DNA of 64,000 nucleotides from Buttiauxella sp. A111 (GTDB taxonomy: Bacteria > Pseudomonadota > Gammaproteobacteria > Enterobacterales > Enterobacteriaceae), in NCBI RefSeq assembly GCF_014189855.1, contig NZ_BJFN01000002.1:1-64000 (forward strand), read 5' to 3'. Made by a program: the position numbers and the translations under genes. Positions 1-9,763 of the stretch are shown piece after piece. The notes below the pieces were generated by a model. It did not search any database, had not been told where the DNA came from, and saw nothing but the letters and a program-made list of their open reading frames with translations. Numbering within the stretch: position 1 is the stretch's first letter; each line of letters starts with the position of its first letter.

Positions 1-48
1 ATCTGAGATATCAATCCTGCGAGTGCCCACACAGATTGTCTGATAAAT

Positions 49-60
49 TGTTAAAGAGCA
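49..60 (-). promoter_or_regulatory. rRNA operon leader with boxA antitermination site
   Basis: Read on the minus strand, bases 60 to 1 match the leader just upstream of 16S rRNA in enterobacterial rrn operons. They open with the boxA motif TGCTCTTTAACA, where NusB/NusE-type antitermination factors bind nascent rRNA. The 16S gene itself would lie beyond the left edge. In E. coli clpB is also followed by an rrn operon (rrnG), so the position is the expected one. Confidence 0.9.
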
Positions 61-99
61 GTGAGTTACGCGCTTTCGCTTGCTAACTCGAGGTGGCGT

Positions 100-127
100 A
101 TATTACGCTTTCCTCTTTCAGAGTCAA
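100..127 (-). promoter_or_regulatory. rrn P2 promoter
   Basis: On the minus strand there is a -35 TTGACT (122-127) and a -10 TAATAT (100-105) separated by 16 bp. It lies just upstream of boxA, the layout of rrn P2 promoters. Confidence 0.85.
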
Positions 128-198
128 GCGTTTATTTTCGCTTTTCATCTGACTGACGGGCCGGTTTGTAAGCCGTTGTGCCGTGTCAGTGGAGGCGC

Positions 199-226
199 AG
201 TATAGGGATTTTCTGGAAGCTGGCAA
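199..226 (-). promoter_or_regulatory. rrn P1 promoter
   Basis: On the minus strand there is a -35 TTGCCA (221-226), a 16 bp spacer and a -10 TATACT (199-204). A GC-rich discriminator and the conserved downstream stretch CCACTGACACGG typical of rrn P1 follow. The A/T-rich bases around 230-245 sit where the UP element is expected. The remaining bases up to the clpB terminator probably hold Fis sites, but none is claimed. Confidence 0.85.
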
Positions 227-311
227 GTACCAAAATGCAAAAAAATCACCGTTCGCTCACTTTCCAGGCAAACCACTATCACAAAGCATAATATCGCCTA
301 GTTTTTAAACA

Positions 312-337
312 AAAACGAGCCCCGAAGGGCTCGTTTT
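312..337 (-). terminator. Rho-independent terminator after clpB
   Basis: A perfect 11-bp stem (312-322 with 327-337) closes a TTCG loop on the minus strand and is followed by a T-run. It begins 14 bases past the clpB stop and separates clpB from the rrn promoters. Confidence 0.9.
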
Positions 338-351
338 ATCTTTTTTGTGAC

Positions 352-2925
352 TTACTGCACTGCCACGATATGGCCATCTTTTACTTCTAAATGCACTTGT
401 TTCCCAGGAATCAGCTCTCCGGAAAGGATTTGCTGAGCAAGTGGGTTCTCAATTTGCTGCTGAATAGCGCGTTTCAACGGTCTTGCACCATAAACCGGGT
501 CATAACCATTCGCGCTAAGCAGTTTCAACGCCTCTTCAGAGATAGTGACTTCATAGCCACGGTCTTCAAGACGTTTATACAAACGCTGCAACTGAATCTG
601 CGCAATAGAAGCAATGTGTTTTTCACCCAAAGGATGGAACACGACGACTTCATCTATACGGTTAACAAACTCTGGACGGAAGTTCTGGCTAACAACGCCG
701 AGAACAATGTCCTTCATATGACCATAATCCAACTTGCCGAAACGTTCCTGAATCAAATCAGAACCGAGGTTAGATGTCATGATCACAACCGTATTACGAA
801 AATCGACTGTTCTCCCCTGCCCATCAGTCAGGCGCCCATCATCCAACACTTGCAATAAAAGGTTAAATACGTCTGGGTGAGCCTTCTCAACTTCATCCAA
901 AAGAATGACTGAATAAGGACGACGGCGAACGGCTTCTGTCAGGTAACCACCTTCTTCGTAACCCACATATCCAGGAGGCGCACCGACCAGACGCGAGACC
1001 GAGTGTTTTTCCATAAACTCAGACATATCGATACGCACCATCGCGTCATCGCTATCAAACATAAAGTTTGCCAGCGCTTTACACAGTTCAGTTTTACCCA
1101 CACCCGTTGGCCCAAGGAACAAGAAGGAACCAATTGGGCGATTCGGATCGGCCAATCCTGCTCGGCTACGACGGATAGCATTCGATACGGCCTCTACTGC
1201 TTCATTCTGCCCGATTACGCGGGTATGAAGTTGTTGTTCCATACGTAGAAGTTTATCGCGCTCACCTTCGAGCATGCGAGCCACAGGTATCCCAGTCCAG
1301 CGTGCCAGGACTTCCGCAATCTCGGCGTCAGTGACTTTGTTACGCAGCAGACGCATAGTTTTACCTTCATTCTGCGTTGCAGCCGCCAGTTGTTTCTCAA
1401 GCTCTGGGATTTTCCCATATTGCAGCTCGGACATTCTGGCAAGGTCACCCACACGGCGAGCCTGCTCAATGGCAATTTTCGCCTGCTCAAGCTCCGCTTT
1501 AATCGTCTGCTCGCCGGAAAGTGAAGCTTTCTCAGCTTTCCACTCTTCTTCCAGCACTGAATATTCACGTTCTTTCTGCCCTAATTCTTCCTCAAGCATA
1601 CTCAAACGTTTTTGGCTCGCTTCGTCAGACTCTTTCTTTAATGCCTGCTGCTCCAGTTTGAGCTGGATAATACGGCGATCAAGACGGTCTAACTCTTCTG
1701 GCTTCGAGTCAATCTGCATACGAATACTGGAAGCCGCCTCGTCAATCAAGTCGATGGCTTTATCCGGCAATTGGCGGTCAGCAATATAACGATGCGATAA
1801 AGTCGCAGCCGCAACAATTGCCGGGTCAGTGATTTGCACATGGTGGTGCAATTCGTAGCGCTCTTTCAGCCCGCGTAAAATAGCAATGGTATCTTCAACA
1901 GAAGGCTCTGCAACGAACACTTTCTGGAAGCGACGCTCAAGTGCTGCGTCCTTCTCTATATATTGACGATATTCATCCAGCGTGGTCGCACCTACGCAAT
2001 GCAACTCACCTCGCGCCAAAGCAGGTTTGAGCATGTTGCCCGCATCCATAGCACCATCAGCTTTACCCGCTCCAACCATGGTGTGCAATTCATCTATAAA
2101 TAGAATGACATTCCCTTCCTGCTTAGAAAGGTCATTGAGCACACCTTTAAGACGCTCTTCAAACTCACCACGATATTTTGCACCCGCTACCAGTGAACCC
2201 ATATCCAGCGATAATACTCGGCGCCCTTTCAAACCTTCAGGGACTTCGCCATTAATAATGCGCTGGGCCAGGCCTTCAACAATGGCGGTTTTACCCACCC
2301 CTGGTTCACCAATGAGCACCGGGTTATTTTTAGTACGGCGCTGCAAAACCTGGATAGTGCGACGAATTTCTTCATCACGACCGATAACGGGATCGAGCTT
2401 GCCCTGCTCCGCACGTTCGGTCAGATCAACTGTATATTTTTTCAATGCCTGACGTTGGTCTTCGGCACCCTGGTCATTCACGTTTTCGCCTCCACGCATT
2501 TGCTCAATTGCTGCTGTCACATTTGCCGTGGTAGCACCCGCTGATTTCAGTACATCAGTTAATGTTCCGCGTGATTCAAGTGCTGCCAGAACAAATAACT
2601 CAGACGAAATGAAGTTGTCATTTCGTTTTTGTGCCAGTTTGTCACACAGATTCAGTACCCGGACTAAATCCTGCGAAGGCTGGACGTCACCGCCAGTGCC
2701 TTCAACTTGTGGTAAACGGCTTAAAGCTTGCTCAATATCGGTACGCAACTTGCCAGCATTTACGCCAGCTGAAGTCAGTAAAGGACGCACAGATCCGCCT
2801 TCCTGATTGAGCAGTGCGCTCATCAAGTGAAGGGGTTCGATAAATTGGTTGTCGTGCCCGAGAGCTAAGGATTGGGCATCGGCGAGAGCAAGCTGGAATT
2901 TATTAGTAAGACGATCCAGACGCAT
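352..2925 (-). CDS. clpB: ClpB, AAA+ disaggregase chaperone
   Basis: ClpB is the hexameric cytoplasmic disaggregase that works with DnaK/DnaJ/GrpE to resolubilise heat-aggregated proteins. The product is 857 residues, the E. coli length. It has an N-terminal Clp repeat domain, a first AAA+ module with Walker A GEPGVGKT near residue 206, a long coiled-coil middle domain (about 410-520), and a second AAA+ module with Walker A GPTGVGKT near 605. I chose the ATG at 2925 because the minus-strand sequence GGGAGGAG is well spaced before it. An in-frame ATG four codons upstream would overlap that ribosome binding site. A sigma-32 promoter lies upstream and a terminator downstream, so clpB is probably monocistronic under heat shock. 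Confidence 0.98.
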   Translation of the reverse strand: MRLDRLTNKFQLALADAQSLALGHDNQFIEPLHLMSALLNQEGGSVRPLLTSAGVNAGKLRTDIEQALSRLPQVEGTGGDVQPSQDLVRVLNLCDKLAQKRNDNFISSELFVLAALESRGTLTDVLKSAGATTANVTAAIEQMRGGENVNDQGAEDQRQALKKYTVDLTERAEQGKLDPVIGRDEEIRRTIQVLQRRTKNNPVLIGEPGVGKTAIVEGLAQRIINGEVPEGLKGRRVLSLDMGSLVAGAKYRGEFEERLKGVLNDLSKQEGNVILFIDELHTMVGAGKADGAMDAGNMLKPALARGELHCVGATTLDEYRQYIEKDAALERRFQKVFVAEPSVEDTIAILRGLKERYELHHHVQITDPAIVAAATLSHRYIADRQLPDKAIDLIDEAASSIRMQIDSKPEELDRLDRRIIQLKLEQQALKKESDEASQKRLSMLEEELGQKEREYSVLEEEWKAEKASLSGEQTIKAELEQAKIAIEQARRVGDLARMSELQYGKIPELEKQLAAATQNEGKTMRLLRNKVTDAEIAEVLARWTGIPVARMLEGERDKLLRMEQQLHTRVIGQNEAVEAVSNAIRRSRAGLADPNRPIGSFLFLGPTGVGKTELCKALANFMFDSDDAMVRIDMSEFMEKHSVSRLVGAPPGYVGYEEGGYLTEAVRRRPYSVILLDEVEKAHPDVFNLLLQVLDDGRLTDGQGRTVDFRNTVVIMTSNLGSDLIQERFGKLDYGHMKDIVLGVVSQNFRPEFVNRIDEVVVFHPLGEKHIASIAQIQLQRLYKRLEDRGYEVTISEEALKLLSANGYDPVYGARPLKRAIQQQIENPLAQQILSGELIPGKQVHLEVKDGHIVAVQ

Positions 2926-2964
2926 AACTCCTCCCATATACAGGTCAAATTTGCTACTGGAGAT

Positions 2965-2993
2965 TAAATGAGGTCATCCCTCAATTATTCAAG
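2965..2993 (-). promoter_or_regulatory. Sigma-32 (heat-shock) promoter of clpB
   Basis: On the minus strand a -35 CTTGAA (2988-2993) is followed after 14 bp by CCTCATTTA (2965-2973). This is the sigma-32 pattern CTTGAA-N14-CCCCATNT with one mismatch in the -10. It lies about 40 bases upstream of the clpB start. Confidence 0.85.
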
Positions 2994-3055
2994 GTTAATG
3001 ACCTGAAATATTTGAAGCTTTAGTTACCCGCACTGGATCGTCTTGATTCAATAGG

Positions 3056-3787
3056 TTATATCAGCCAAATGAAACTTGCCATACGGCCTGTGGTTCTGTC
3101 GCGTCGATATGAGAAAAAATCACCCGCTTCGCTGTAAGTACAACGGTCGCCACCATAGACATGGTTGATCCCAACGGCAGACAAACGCTGGCGAGCCAGT
3201 GTAAAGATGTCAGCAATGTATTTTTCCCCCGAAGGGCGAAAAGCGCTTTCAGCTTGTATATCTTTAGCCATGAATGCTTCGCGCACTTCAGGGCCAACTT
3301 CAAATGCTTCAGGACCGATAGCCGGGCCAAGCCACGCCATAATGTTTTCTGGCGCGTCTTTAAAACAGGCTACGGTTTCTTCAATCACGCCTTCGCACAA
3401 GCCACGCCATCCCGCATGAGCAGCCGCAACTTCGGTTCCTGCCTTATTACAGAATAGCACTGGCAGACAATCTGCTGTCATTACCGCACAAACGGTACCT
3501 GGCGTTGAACTATATGAAGCATCTGCACGTTTAGACAGATAAGGTTCGCCGGTAAGTTTTAGCACACCTGTACCATGCACTTGCTCTAACCAAACCGGTT
3601 TTGTAGGCAATTTGGCAGCAGCATAGAACAAGCGGCGGTTTTCTTCGACATCATCCAGATTATCACCGCAGTGAGCCCCAAGATTCAGCGAGTCGTAAGG
3701 CGGCTGACTAACGCCGCCAATACGTGTCGAACTGCAAGCGGCAACTCCTTTAGGAAGTGGCCAATGCGGGACGATCAATTTGCTCAT
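3056..3787 (-). CDS. pgeF: PgeF/YfiH, laccase-domain purine nucleoside phosphorylase-type enzyme
   Basis: This 243-residue cytoplasmic protein belongs to the multicopper-polyphenol-oxidase-like YfiH/LACC1 family. Family members have been linked to purine nucleoside phosphorylase or adenosine deaminase chemistry and to peptidoglycan editing (removal of misincorporated serine) in E. coli. The family's metal-binding elements are visible: the TADCLPVLF segment around residue 105 and the AAHAGWRGL segment around 125. Its ATG overlaps the rluD stop codon by 4 bases, so it is translationally coupled to rluD as in E. coli. It lies upstream of clpB, which has its own promoter. Confidence 0.93.
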   Translation of the reverse strand: MSKLIVPHWPLPKGVAACSSTRIGGVSQPPYDSLNLGAHCGDNLDDVEENRRLFYAAAKLPTKPVWLEQVHGTGVLKLTGEPYLSKRADASYSSTPGTVCAVMTADCLPVLFCNKAGTEVAAAHAGWRGLCEGVIEETVACFKDAPENIMAWLGPAIGPEAFEVGPEVREAFMAKDIQAESAFRPSGEKYIADIFTLARQRLSAVGINHVYGGDRCTYSEAGDFFSYRRDRTTGRMASFIWLI

Positions 3788-4764
3788 AACCAGTCCAGTT
3801 GATCCTTATGGAGTTCTGTATCAACACGCAGCGCTTCAATCAACTCAACCATATCCTGAGGAATTGGCGCATGCCATTCCATCAACATACCGCTGATTGG
3901 ATGATGAAGGCGAAGCATCGTTGCATGTAGTGCCTGACGGTCAAACTTGCGCAGTACATTTACAAACTCTTCTGACGCACCTTTAGGTGGACGCGGACGG
4001 CCACCGTACAGCTGATCGCCAACTAATGGATGAGTAATATGCGCCATGTGAACACGAATCTGGTGCGTACGACCCGTTTCCAGACGCAAACGCAAACGCG
4101 TGTGCACACGGAAGTGCTCCATGATTCGATAATGCGTGACCGCAGGTTTACCCATCGGATGTACAGCCATATGAGTACGCTTAGTTGAATGCCGACTGAT
4201 TGGCTCATCTACTGTGCCACCGGCGGTCATATGACCGATCGCAACCGCTTCGTATTCACGCGTAATTTCACGTAATTGCAATGCCTCAACAAGGTGAGTT
4301 TGCGCAGGAACGGTTTTCGCCACGACCATCAAGCCTGTCGTGTCTTTATCCAGACGATGCACGATGCCAGCACGTGGTACATCGGCAATCGGCGGATAAT
4401 AATGCAGTAGCGCATTCAGTACGGTCCCATCAGGGTTACCCGCACCAGGATGCACAACGAAATCACGCGGTTTGTTAATCACCAGAATATCGTCATCTTC
4501 ATAGACAATATTGAGCGGGATATCTTGTGGTTCCCAGCGCACATCCTCTTCGATTTCAGCATTGATAGTGACGCTTTCTCCACCCAATACTTTTTCTTTC
4601 GGTTTGTCGCTGATTTTGCCATTGACCAGCACGCGCTGATCAAGAATCCATTCTTTTATACGCGAACGTGAATAATCCGGGAACAATTCGGCCAAAGCTT
4701 GATCTAAGCGTTGACCGAGTTGAGATTCGGATACTGTTGCGTTGAGTTGTACTAGTTGTGCCAT
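3784..4764 (-). CDS. rluD: RluD, 23S rRNA pseudouridine(1911/1915/1917) synthase
   Basis: RluD converts three uridines in helix 69 of 23S rRNA to pseudouridine, and its loss impairs ribosome assembly and termination in E. coli. The product is 326 residues, the full E. coli length. It has an N-terminal S4-like RNA-binding domain (about 18-75) and the RluA-family catalytic motif HRLDKDTTG near residue 135, whose aspartate is the nucleophile. The next gene, pgeF, starts inside its stop codon. It diverges from bamD across a 130-bp gap. Confidence 0.96.
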   Translation of the reverse strand: MAQLVQLNATVSESQLGQRLDQALAELFPDYSRSRIKEWILDQRVLVNGKISDKPKEKVLGGESVTINAEIEEDVRWEPQDIPLNIVYEDDDILVINKPRDFVVHPGAGNPDGTVLNALLHYYPPIADVPRAGIVHRLDKDTTGLMVVAKTVPAQTHLVEALQLREITREYEAVAIGHMTAGGTVDEPISRHSTKRTHMAVHPMGKPAVTHYRIMEHFRVHTRLRLRLETGRTHQIRVHMAHITHPLVGDQLYGGRPRPPKGASEEFVNVLRKFDRQALHATMLRLHHPISGMLMEWHAPIPQDMVELIEALRVDTELHKDQLDWL

Positions 4765-4894
4765 AGACAGCTTCTTCGTTAACGTTGGGTTTTACGGCAA
4801 TGCCGTTTAATATAGTGTGCTATTGTAGCTGGTCTTTATCGGGAGCTGGTACTGTGAGCCTCCCGGATAACATTCTGAGGAAAGTCAAAACGTC

Positions 4895-5632
4895 ATGACG
4901 CGTATGAAATATCTGGTGGCAGCAGCCACGTTGAGCCTGGCTTTGGCTGGTTGCTCCAGTTCCAAGGATGAGGTTCCTGATAGTCCACCTTCTGAGATCT
5001 ATGCGACTGCCCAACAAAAGTTGCAGGACGGTAACTTTAAAGCGGCGATAACGCAACTGGAAGCGCTGGATAACCGTTATCCGTTCGGGCCTTACTCGCA
5101 ACAAGTGCAGTTAGATCTCATTTACGCTTACTACAAGAATGCTGACTTGCCACTGGCTCAGGCAGCTATTGACCGCTTTATGCGTCTAAATCCGACCCAT
5201 CCAAACATCGACTACGTACTTTACATGCGTGGTCTGACGGACATGGCACTGGATGATAGCGCATTACAAGGTTTCTTTGGCGTAGATCGTTCTGACCGCG
5301 ATCCTGCTCATGCGCGTGACGCATTCAACGATTTCTCTAAGCTGGTTCGAGGTTACCCGAAAAGCCAGTATGTCACCGATGCCACAAAGCGTCTGGTATT
5401 CCTGAAAGATCGTTTAGCGAAATATGAGCTTTCCGTGGCGCAATACTACACTAAACGCGGCGCATGGGTTGCAGTAGTTAACCGTGTCGAAGGAATGTTG
5501 CGTGATTTCCCTGATACTCAGGCCACCCGTGATGGTCTGAAGCTGATGGAAAATGCCTATCGTGAACTGCAAATGCCGGCTCAAGCCGAAAAAGTTGCAA
5601 AAATTATCGCGGCCAACGGCAGCAATACTTGA
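4895..5632 (+). CDS. bamD: BamD, outer-membrane assembly lipoprotein
   Basis: BamD is the essential lipoprotein of the BAM complex that inserts beta-barrel proteins into the outer membrane; it bridges BamA with BamC and BamE. The product is 245 residues, identical in length to E. coli BamD. A lipoprotein signal ends in LALAGC with the lipidated Cys at 20, and TPR-like helical repeats fill the rest (recognisable around AIYAYYK- and RLNPTHPN-type segments). It is transcribed away from rluD and ends in its own hairpin terminator. Confidence 0.97.
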   Translation: MTRMKYLVAAATLSLALAGCSSSKDEVPDSPPSEIYATAQQKLQDGNFKAAITQLEALDNRYPFGPYSQQVQLDLIYAYYKNADLPLAQAAIDRFMRLNPTHPNIDYVLYMRGLTDMALDDSALQGFFGVDRSDRDPAHARDAFNDFSKLVRGYPKSQYVTDATKRLVFLKDRLAKYELSVAQYYTKRGAWVAVVNRVEGMLRDFPDTQATRDGLKLMENAYRELQMPAQAEKVAKIIAANGSNT

Positions 5633-5650
5633 TAGACCGATTTTAAAAAC

Positions 5651-5679
5651 AAAATGGCAGCCCATGGCTGCCATTTTTA
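5651..5679 (+). terminator. bamD terminator
   Basis: A 12-bp stem (5651-5662 with 5666-5677) with a 3-base loop runs into a T-run, 18 bases after the bamD stop. Confidence 0.9.
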
Positions 5680-5823
5680 TTGCCTGAAACACCAACCTGA
5701 AACGGTTTAGCGTCAGGTCATCCAATCAAATATGGACGCTATTTCTCCGTTCCACAAGCGCTAAAAACAGAGATCCTGTCCTGCCTCACAAAAAGGGTTT
5801 GTTGACAAAAAGCGACAAAACAA

Positions 5824-5865
5824 TGTGATTTACATCACACATTTTGACATTCAGAAAGGTATGCT
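5824..5865 (+). promoter_or_regulatory. CRP-dependent promoter of raiA
   Basis: TGTGA-N6-TCACA (5824-5839) is a perfect CRP site. A -10-like TATGCT lies at 5860-5865. A start near 5872 would put the CRP site centre (5831.5) at about -41, the class II geometry that replaces a weak -35. This fits a gene expressed when glucose runs out. The geometry is inferred from sequence. Confidence 0.7.
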
Positions 5866-5901
5866 GGAGTTACCAAGACGGGAAAGACAAGAGGTAACTT
5901 T

Positions 5902-6240
5902 ATGACAATGAACATTACCAGCAAACAAATGGAAATCACCCCAGCTATTCGTCAGCACGTCGCAGACCGTCTCTCTAAACTGGACAAGTGGCAAACTCAT
6001 CTAATTAACCCACATATTGTTTTGTCCAAAGAACCGAAAGGTTTCGTGGCTGATGCCACCATTAATACGCCAAACGGCCAGCTCGTAGCGAGCGCCAAAC
6101 ACGATGATATGTATACGGCTATCAACGATTTGATCAACAAACTGGAGCGGCAGTTGAATAAAGTGCAACACAAGGGTGAAGCGCGTCGCACAGCAGGTTC
6201 AGTGAAAGACGTTGCTATCGCGGAAGTTGAAGAAGAGTAA
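5902..6240 (+). CDS. raiA: RaiA (YfiA/pY), ribosome-associated inhibitor and hibernation factor
   Basis: RaiA binds the 30S A/P-site channel in stationary phase or cold shock, blocks translation and keeps ribosomes as inactive 70S rather than 100S dimers. The product is 112 residues and nearly identical to E. coli RaiA through the beta-alpha-beta-beta-beta-alpha core, with the short acidic C-terminal tail EVEEE. It is monocistronic between a CRP-type promoter and a strong hairpin terminator. Confidence 0.97.
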   Translation: MTMNITSKQMEITPAIRQHVADRLSKLDKWQTHLINPHIVLSKEPKGFVADATINTPNGQLVASAKHDDMYTAINDLINKLERQLNKVQHKGEARRTAGSVKDVAIAEVEEE

Positions 6241-6261
6241 TGAATTAGCTTTGTTACACTC

Positions 6262-6286
6262 AACGCGCCTCCGGGCGCGTTTTTTA
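6262..6286 (+). terminator. raiA terminator
   Basis: An 8-bp GC-rich stem (6262-6269 with 6274-6281) with a TCCG loop is followed by a run of T, about 20 bases after the raiA stop. Confidence 0.9.
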
Positions 6287-6343
6287 TTGACAGAGCGAAA
6301 ACAGAGCGAGTACCTTACTTGTCTGACTTATCAGGAACCAACC

Positions 6344-6391
6344 ATGAAATTAATTCCGTTTTTCTTCGCATTCTTTTTTACCTTCCCCTGA
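6344..6391 (+). CDS. pheL: PheL, phenylalanine leader peptide
   Basis: This 15-codon ORF encodes M-K-L-I-P followed by seven Phe in ten residues and ends in Pro. That is the signature of the pheA attenuator leader (E. coli PheL is also 15 residues). Ribosome stalling on the Phe codons when charged tRNA-Phe is scarce lets the antiterminator form and pheA be transcribed. The purine-rich TCAGGAACC just upstream is a plausible ribosome binding site. Confidence 0.95.
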   Translation: MKLIPFFFAFFFTFP

Positions 6392-6393
6392 AT

Positions 6394-6466
6394 GGGAGGC
6401 AATTCGTCGTGTGATAAAGAATGCGAAGACGAACAAACAGGCCTCCCCAAGCGGGAGGCCTTTTTT
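6394..6466 (+). promoter_or_regulatory. pheA transcription attenuator
   Basis: The terminator stem GGCCTCCC (6440-6447) with GGGAGGCC (6453-6460) is followed by six T. An earlier GGGAGGC (6394-6400), right after the pheL stop, can pair with the 5' arm of that stem and act as the competing antiterminator element. Together with pheL this is a complete attenuator. Confidence 0.92.
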
Positions 6467-6489
6467 ATGGACTTCGAAAAGGTAGCGTT

Positions 6490-7650
6490 ATGAGTGAGAC
6501 AAACCCATTGCTGGCACTGCGCGATAAAATCAGCGCCCTGGATGTAAAATTGCTGGCATTGCTGGCAGAGCGTCGCTTATTGGCTGTAGAAGTCGGAAAA
6601 GCCAAGCTCGCAACTCACCGCCCGGTACGTGATATCGACCGCGAGCGTGACTTGCTGGAGCGCCTTATCAACCTCGGTAAAGCGCATAATCTGGACGCTC
6701 ATTATATTACGCGTTTGTTCCAACTTATCATTGAAGATTCAGTTCTGACGCAGCAAGCGCTATTACAGCAACACCTTAATAAAACCAATCCGCAATCAGC
6801 ACGGATTGCTTTCCTTGGGCCAAAAGGTTCTTACTCGCACCTGGCCGCACGTCAGTATGCTGCTCGTCACTTCGAGCAATTCATTGAAAGTGGCTGTGCC
6901 AAATTCCATGACATCTTTAACCAGGTTGAAACTGGTCAGGCGGATTACGCCGTTGTGCCGCTAGAAAACACCAGCTCCGGTGCGATAAACGATGTCTACG
7001 ATTTGTTGCAGCATACGAGCTTGTCCATCGTTGCCGAAATGACCGTGCCAATCGATCACTGCGTGCTTGTCAACGGCACGACAGATTTAGACACAATCCA
7101 TACGGTATACAGCCATCCGCAGCCTTTCCAGCAATGCAGCCAATTCATTAACCGCTATCCGAACTGGAAAATCGAATACTGCGAAAGCACCTCTGCGGCG
7201 ATGGAAAAAGTGGCTCAGGCCAACTCTCCACATGTCGCAGCGCTTGGCAGTGAAGCCGGTGGGGCGTTGTATGGTTTGCAAGTTCTGGAACGTAATCTGG
7301 CTAACCAGACGCAGAACATTACCCGTTTCATCGTACTGGCACGCAAATCGATTGAAGTGACCGACCAGGTCCCAGCCAAAACGACATTGCTCATGGCGAC
7401 AGGTCAGCAAGCTGGCGCATTGGTAGAAGCCCTTCTGGTGTTACGAAATCACAATCTGATTATGACAAAACTGGAATCGCGCCCGATAAACGGCAACCCG
7501 TGGGAAGAGATGTTTTATCTGGATGTTCAGGCAAACCTGAATGATGAAGCAATGCGCAAAGCACTACGCGAGCTTGGTGAAATCACTCGTTCGATGAAAG
7601 TGCTTGGCTGTTACCCAAGTGAAAACGTTGTACCTGTCGACCCGGCTTGA
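6490..7650 (+). CDS. pheA: PheA, bifunctional chorismate mutase / prephenate dehydratase
   Basis: PheA converts chorismate to prephenate and then to phenylpyruvate, the committed branch to phenylalanine. The product is 386 residues, the E. coli length. It has a chorismate mutase domain (about 1-95), a prephenate dehydratase domain (about 105-285, with ENTSSGAI and the SHPQPF-type segment), and a C-terminal ACT domain carrying the GALVEALL and ESRP motifs that bind feedback Phe. The start follows the attenuator closely. A longer in-frame reading would run through the terminator hairpin and is rejected. Confidence 0.97.
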   Translation: MSETNPLLALRDKISALDVKLLALLAERRLLAVEVGKAKLATHRPVRDIDRERDLLERLINLGKAHNLDAHYITRLFQLIIEDSVLTQQALLQQHLNKTNPQSARIAFLGPKGSYSHLAARQYAARHFEQFIESGCAKFHDIFNQVETGQADYAVVPLENTSSGAINDVYDLLQHTSLSIVAEMTVPIDHCVLVNGTTDLDTIHTVYSHPQPFQQCSQFINRYPNWKIEYCESTSAAMEKVAQANSPHVAALGSEAGGALYGLQVLERNLANQTQNITRFIVLARKSIEVTDQVPAKTTLLMATGQQAGALVEALLVLRNHNLIMTKLESRPINGNPWEEMFYLDVQANLNDEAMRKALRELGEITRSMKVLGCYPSENVVPVDPA

Positions 7651-7656
7651 TACTGG

Positions 7657-7685
7657 CAGTAAGCCAGCGTCAAGCTGGCTTACTG
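7657..7685. terminator. Hairpin between the convergent pheA and SMP-30 genes
   Basis: A perfect 12-bp inverted repeat (7657-7668 with 7674-7685) with a 5-base loop sits directly after the pheA stop and overlaps the last codons of the minus-strand gene. There is no T-run on either side, so it may act as a convergent barrier or mRNA 3' stabiliser rather than a classical terminator. Confidence 0.6.
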
Positions 7686-8555
7686 GCTCACTTTGAATTT
7701 CAGTTTCGGCATCCCTGCAACCGCGACTTGAAGTGTAAAAATCGCACCAGAAAGCGGCCTTTCAGTAACTTCACTATCACCCATATTTTCTCGCGTCGTC
7801 GTAATGAACAACGTTTTCATGTCATCGCCACCGAAACACACCATCGTTGGGCAGCGTACCGGCAACTGATGTTCTTCCAGAACATCGCCATCAGGTGATA
7901 AACGCGCAATACGGTAGCCATCAAACAGCGCCGTCCAGTAGCAACCTTCTTCGTCTATCGCCGCGCCATCGGGTATCCCCTGCCCTGGCTCAAAGCGCTT
8001 AAACACTTCACGCTTCCCCGGTTCACCATTTTCTTCCAGAGGGGTTCGATAAATCACGCGGTTAGGCGTATCGGATGTGTACATCCATTTTTTATCTTCA
8101 CTGAATGCCAAACCGTTAGCGCCATGAATATCATGTTGGACAACATGCGCAGTCAGATCGTTATCTACGCGACATAACAATGCGCCATTGTAGTCACCTG
8201 GTCCCCAAAATGTTCCGGCATAAAAACGCCCATCTCTGTCAGTGCCGCCATCATTGAAACGAGCCAAAGCGGGGTTACTCGGATTGTCACAGACTTTGCA
8301 AGTGATAAGGCCAGTACGGTTAGTGAGGTAAATTCCACTTCGCAACGCGACAATAAAGCCCCCTGTTTCACACAAAGCAAAACAGCCGACTTCCTCGGAA
8401 AACTTAATCACATCGTGTTTACTGTTTATCGTGCTGTAACGATGAATTTCATTTTCAAGAATGTCCGTCCAGTAAAGGCAATTTTCTTCTGCACTCCACG
8501 TAGGGCATTCGGGTAAATGACCTGTGTAATCGAACAGAACTTGCGGCTGCGCCAT
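7680..8555 (-). CDS. SMP-30/gluconolactonase/LRE family protein (sugar lactonase-like)
   Basis: This 291-residue protein belongs to the SMP-30/regucalcin beta-propeller family, whose members hydrolyse sugar lactones or related esters using a divalent metal. Family hallmarks are visible: the early ECPTW segment (Glu about 16, a metal ligand), RFNDGGTDRDGRFYAGT around 99-115, HGANGLAFS around 144, and DGAAIDEEGCYW around 196-207. The substrate cannot be told from sequence. It is an addition between tyrA and pheA, which are direct neighbours in E. coli. It starts only 22 bp after the tyrA terminator, so it may depend on read-through of the aroF-tyrA transcript. AAGGAT lies 8 bases before the ATG. 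Confidence 0.85.
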   Translation of the reverse strand: MAQPQVLFDYTGHLPECPTWSAEENCLYWTDILENEIHRYSTINSKHDVIKFSEEVGCFALCETGGFIVALRSGIYLTNRTGLITCKVCDNPSNPALARFNDGGTDRDGRFYAGTFWGPGDYNGALLCRVDNDLTAHVVQHDIHGANGLAFSEDKKWMYTSDTPNRVIYRTPLEENGEPGKREVFKRFEPGQGIPDGAAIDEEGCYWTALFDGYRIARLSPDGDVLEEHQLPVRCPTMVCFGGDDMKTLFITTTRENMGDSEVTERPLSGAIFTLQVAVAGMPKLKFKVSQ

Positions 8556-8576
8556 TTCTTTATCCTTATAGCCATT

Positions 8577-8608
8577 AAAAAAGCCACCAGGTTTCCCTGA
8601 TGGCTTTT
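8577..8608 (-). terminator. tyrA terminator
   Basis: On the minus strand a 13-bp stem with one mismatch (8577-8589 with 8596-8608) is followed by a T-run. It lies between tyrA and the SMP-30 gene and may be only partly efficient, because the next start is immediately downstream. Confidence 0.8.
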
Positions 8609-8630
8609 GAGTATAAAACCTTTATTGAAA

Positions 8631-9752
8631 TTACGGTCGGCTATCATTTGCCTGACGTAACAAAGTTCGACTTTCGCTCTGGAAGCGCTGTGCGTAATCG
8701 CCAAACCAATGTTCGACTTTACGGAAGCTGTCGATGAAAGCTTGCTTATCACCGTGTTCAAGTAAGCTAATTGCCTCACCGAATCGCTTGTAGTAACGCT
8801 TGATAAGTTCCAGATTGCTTTCGGAAGACATAATAATATCGGCGTAAAGCTGTGGGTTCTGGGCGAACAATCGACCTACCATCGCCAGTTCCAGGCGATA
8901 AATGGGTGATGAAAGCGCAAGTAACTGTTCGAGCTGAACATTCTCTTCAGCCAGGTGAAGACCATATGCAAAGGTTGCAAAGTGGCGCAACGCCTGAATA
9001 AATGCCATGTTCTGATCGTGTTCAACAGCGGTGGAACGGTGCAAACGAGCACCCCAGACTTGAATTTGTTCAAGGAACCACTGGTAAGCTTCTGGTTGAC
9101 GGCCATCGCAATAGACCACGACCTGCTTCGCAAGACTTCCGCTATCTGGGCCGAACATTGGGTGTAACCCAAGAACGGGACCTTGATGCGCGGCCAGCAT
9201 GGCTTGTAGCGGGCCATTTTTCACCGACGCCAGATCAACCAGAATACAGTCATCAGGCAAACGTGGAAGTTGGGAGATAACTTGCTCGGTAATATGAATC
9301 GGCACACTGACAATCACCATGCCCGCATCAACCATCAACTCCGCAGCCTGCGCCCAGTCTTCTTTTTCCAGAATGCGCACCTGATAGCCAGAAAGGGTGA
9401 GCATCTTTTCAAACAGACGCCCCATCTGCCCGCCGCCACCGACAATAACCACCGGACGCAGCGCAGGAAACAGTGTTTTAAACCCTTTGTCATTCTCGCT
9501 CGAGTAAGACTCGCGCATGACTCGGCGCAGCACATCTTCAATTAAGTCAGGAGGAACGCCCAGCATTTCTGCCTCCTTGCGGCGTGAAGCTAGCATTGCA
9601 GCTTCACGTTCCGGGACATAAATCGGTAAACCATACTGGCTTTTGACTTCGCCAACTTCCGCTACCAATTCCAGGCGGCGTGCCAGCAACCCCAGCAACG
9701 CCTTATCCACTTCATCAATTTGATCGCGCAGCGCGGTCAATTCAGCCACCAT
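8631..9752 (-). CDS. tyrA: TyrA, bifunctional chorismate mutase / prephenate dehydrogenase
   Basis: TyrA makes prephenate and then oxidatively decarboxylates it to 4-hydroxyphenylpyruvate, the tyrosine branch. The product is 373 residues, the E. coli length. An N-terminal AroQ-type chorismate mutase (about 1-90) is followed by a dehydrogenase with the NAD-binding glycine-rich loop [10 protein letters not shown] near residues 101-110 and the conserved LHPMFGPD near 197. It lies 11 bp downstream of aroF on the same strand, forming the aroF-tyrA operon under TyrR control. Confidence 0.97.
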   Translation of the reverse strand: MVAELTALRDQIDEVDKALLGLLARRLELVAEVGEVKSQYGLPIYVPEREAAMLASRRKEAEMLGVPPDLIEDVLRRVMRESYSSENDKGFKTLFPALRPVVIVGGGGQMGRLFEKMLTLSGYQVRILEKEDWAQAAELMVDAGMVIVSVPIHITEQVISQLPRLPDDCILVDLASVKNGPLQAMLAAHQGPVLGLHPMFGPDSGSLAKQVVVYCDGRQPEAYQWFLEQIQVWGARLHRSTAVEHDQNMAFIQALRHFATFAYGLHLAEENVQLEQLLALSSPIYRLELAMVGRLFAQNPQLYADIIMSSESNLELIKRYYKRFGEAISLLEHGDKQAFIDSFRKVEHWFGDYAQRFQSESRTLLRQANDSRP

Positions 9753-9763
9753 AGTAAAACCTC

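Noticed and set aside
2926-2937. Upstream ATG for clpB giving an extra MGGV
   Set aside because: It overlaps the GGGAGGAG ribosome binding site of the conserved start, and ClpB homologues begin at MRLDRL.
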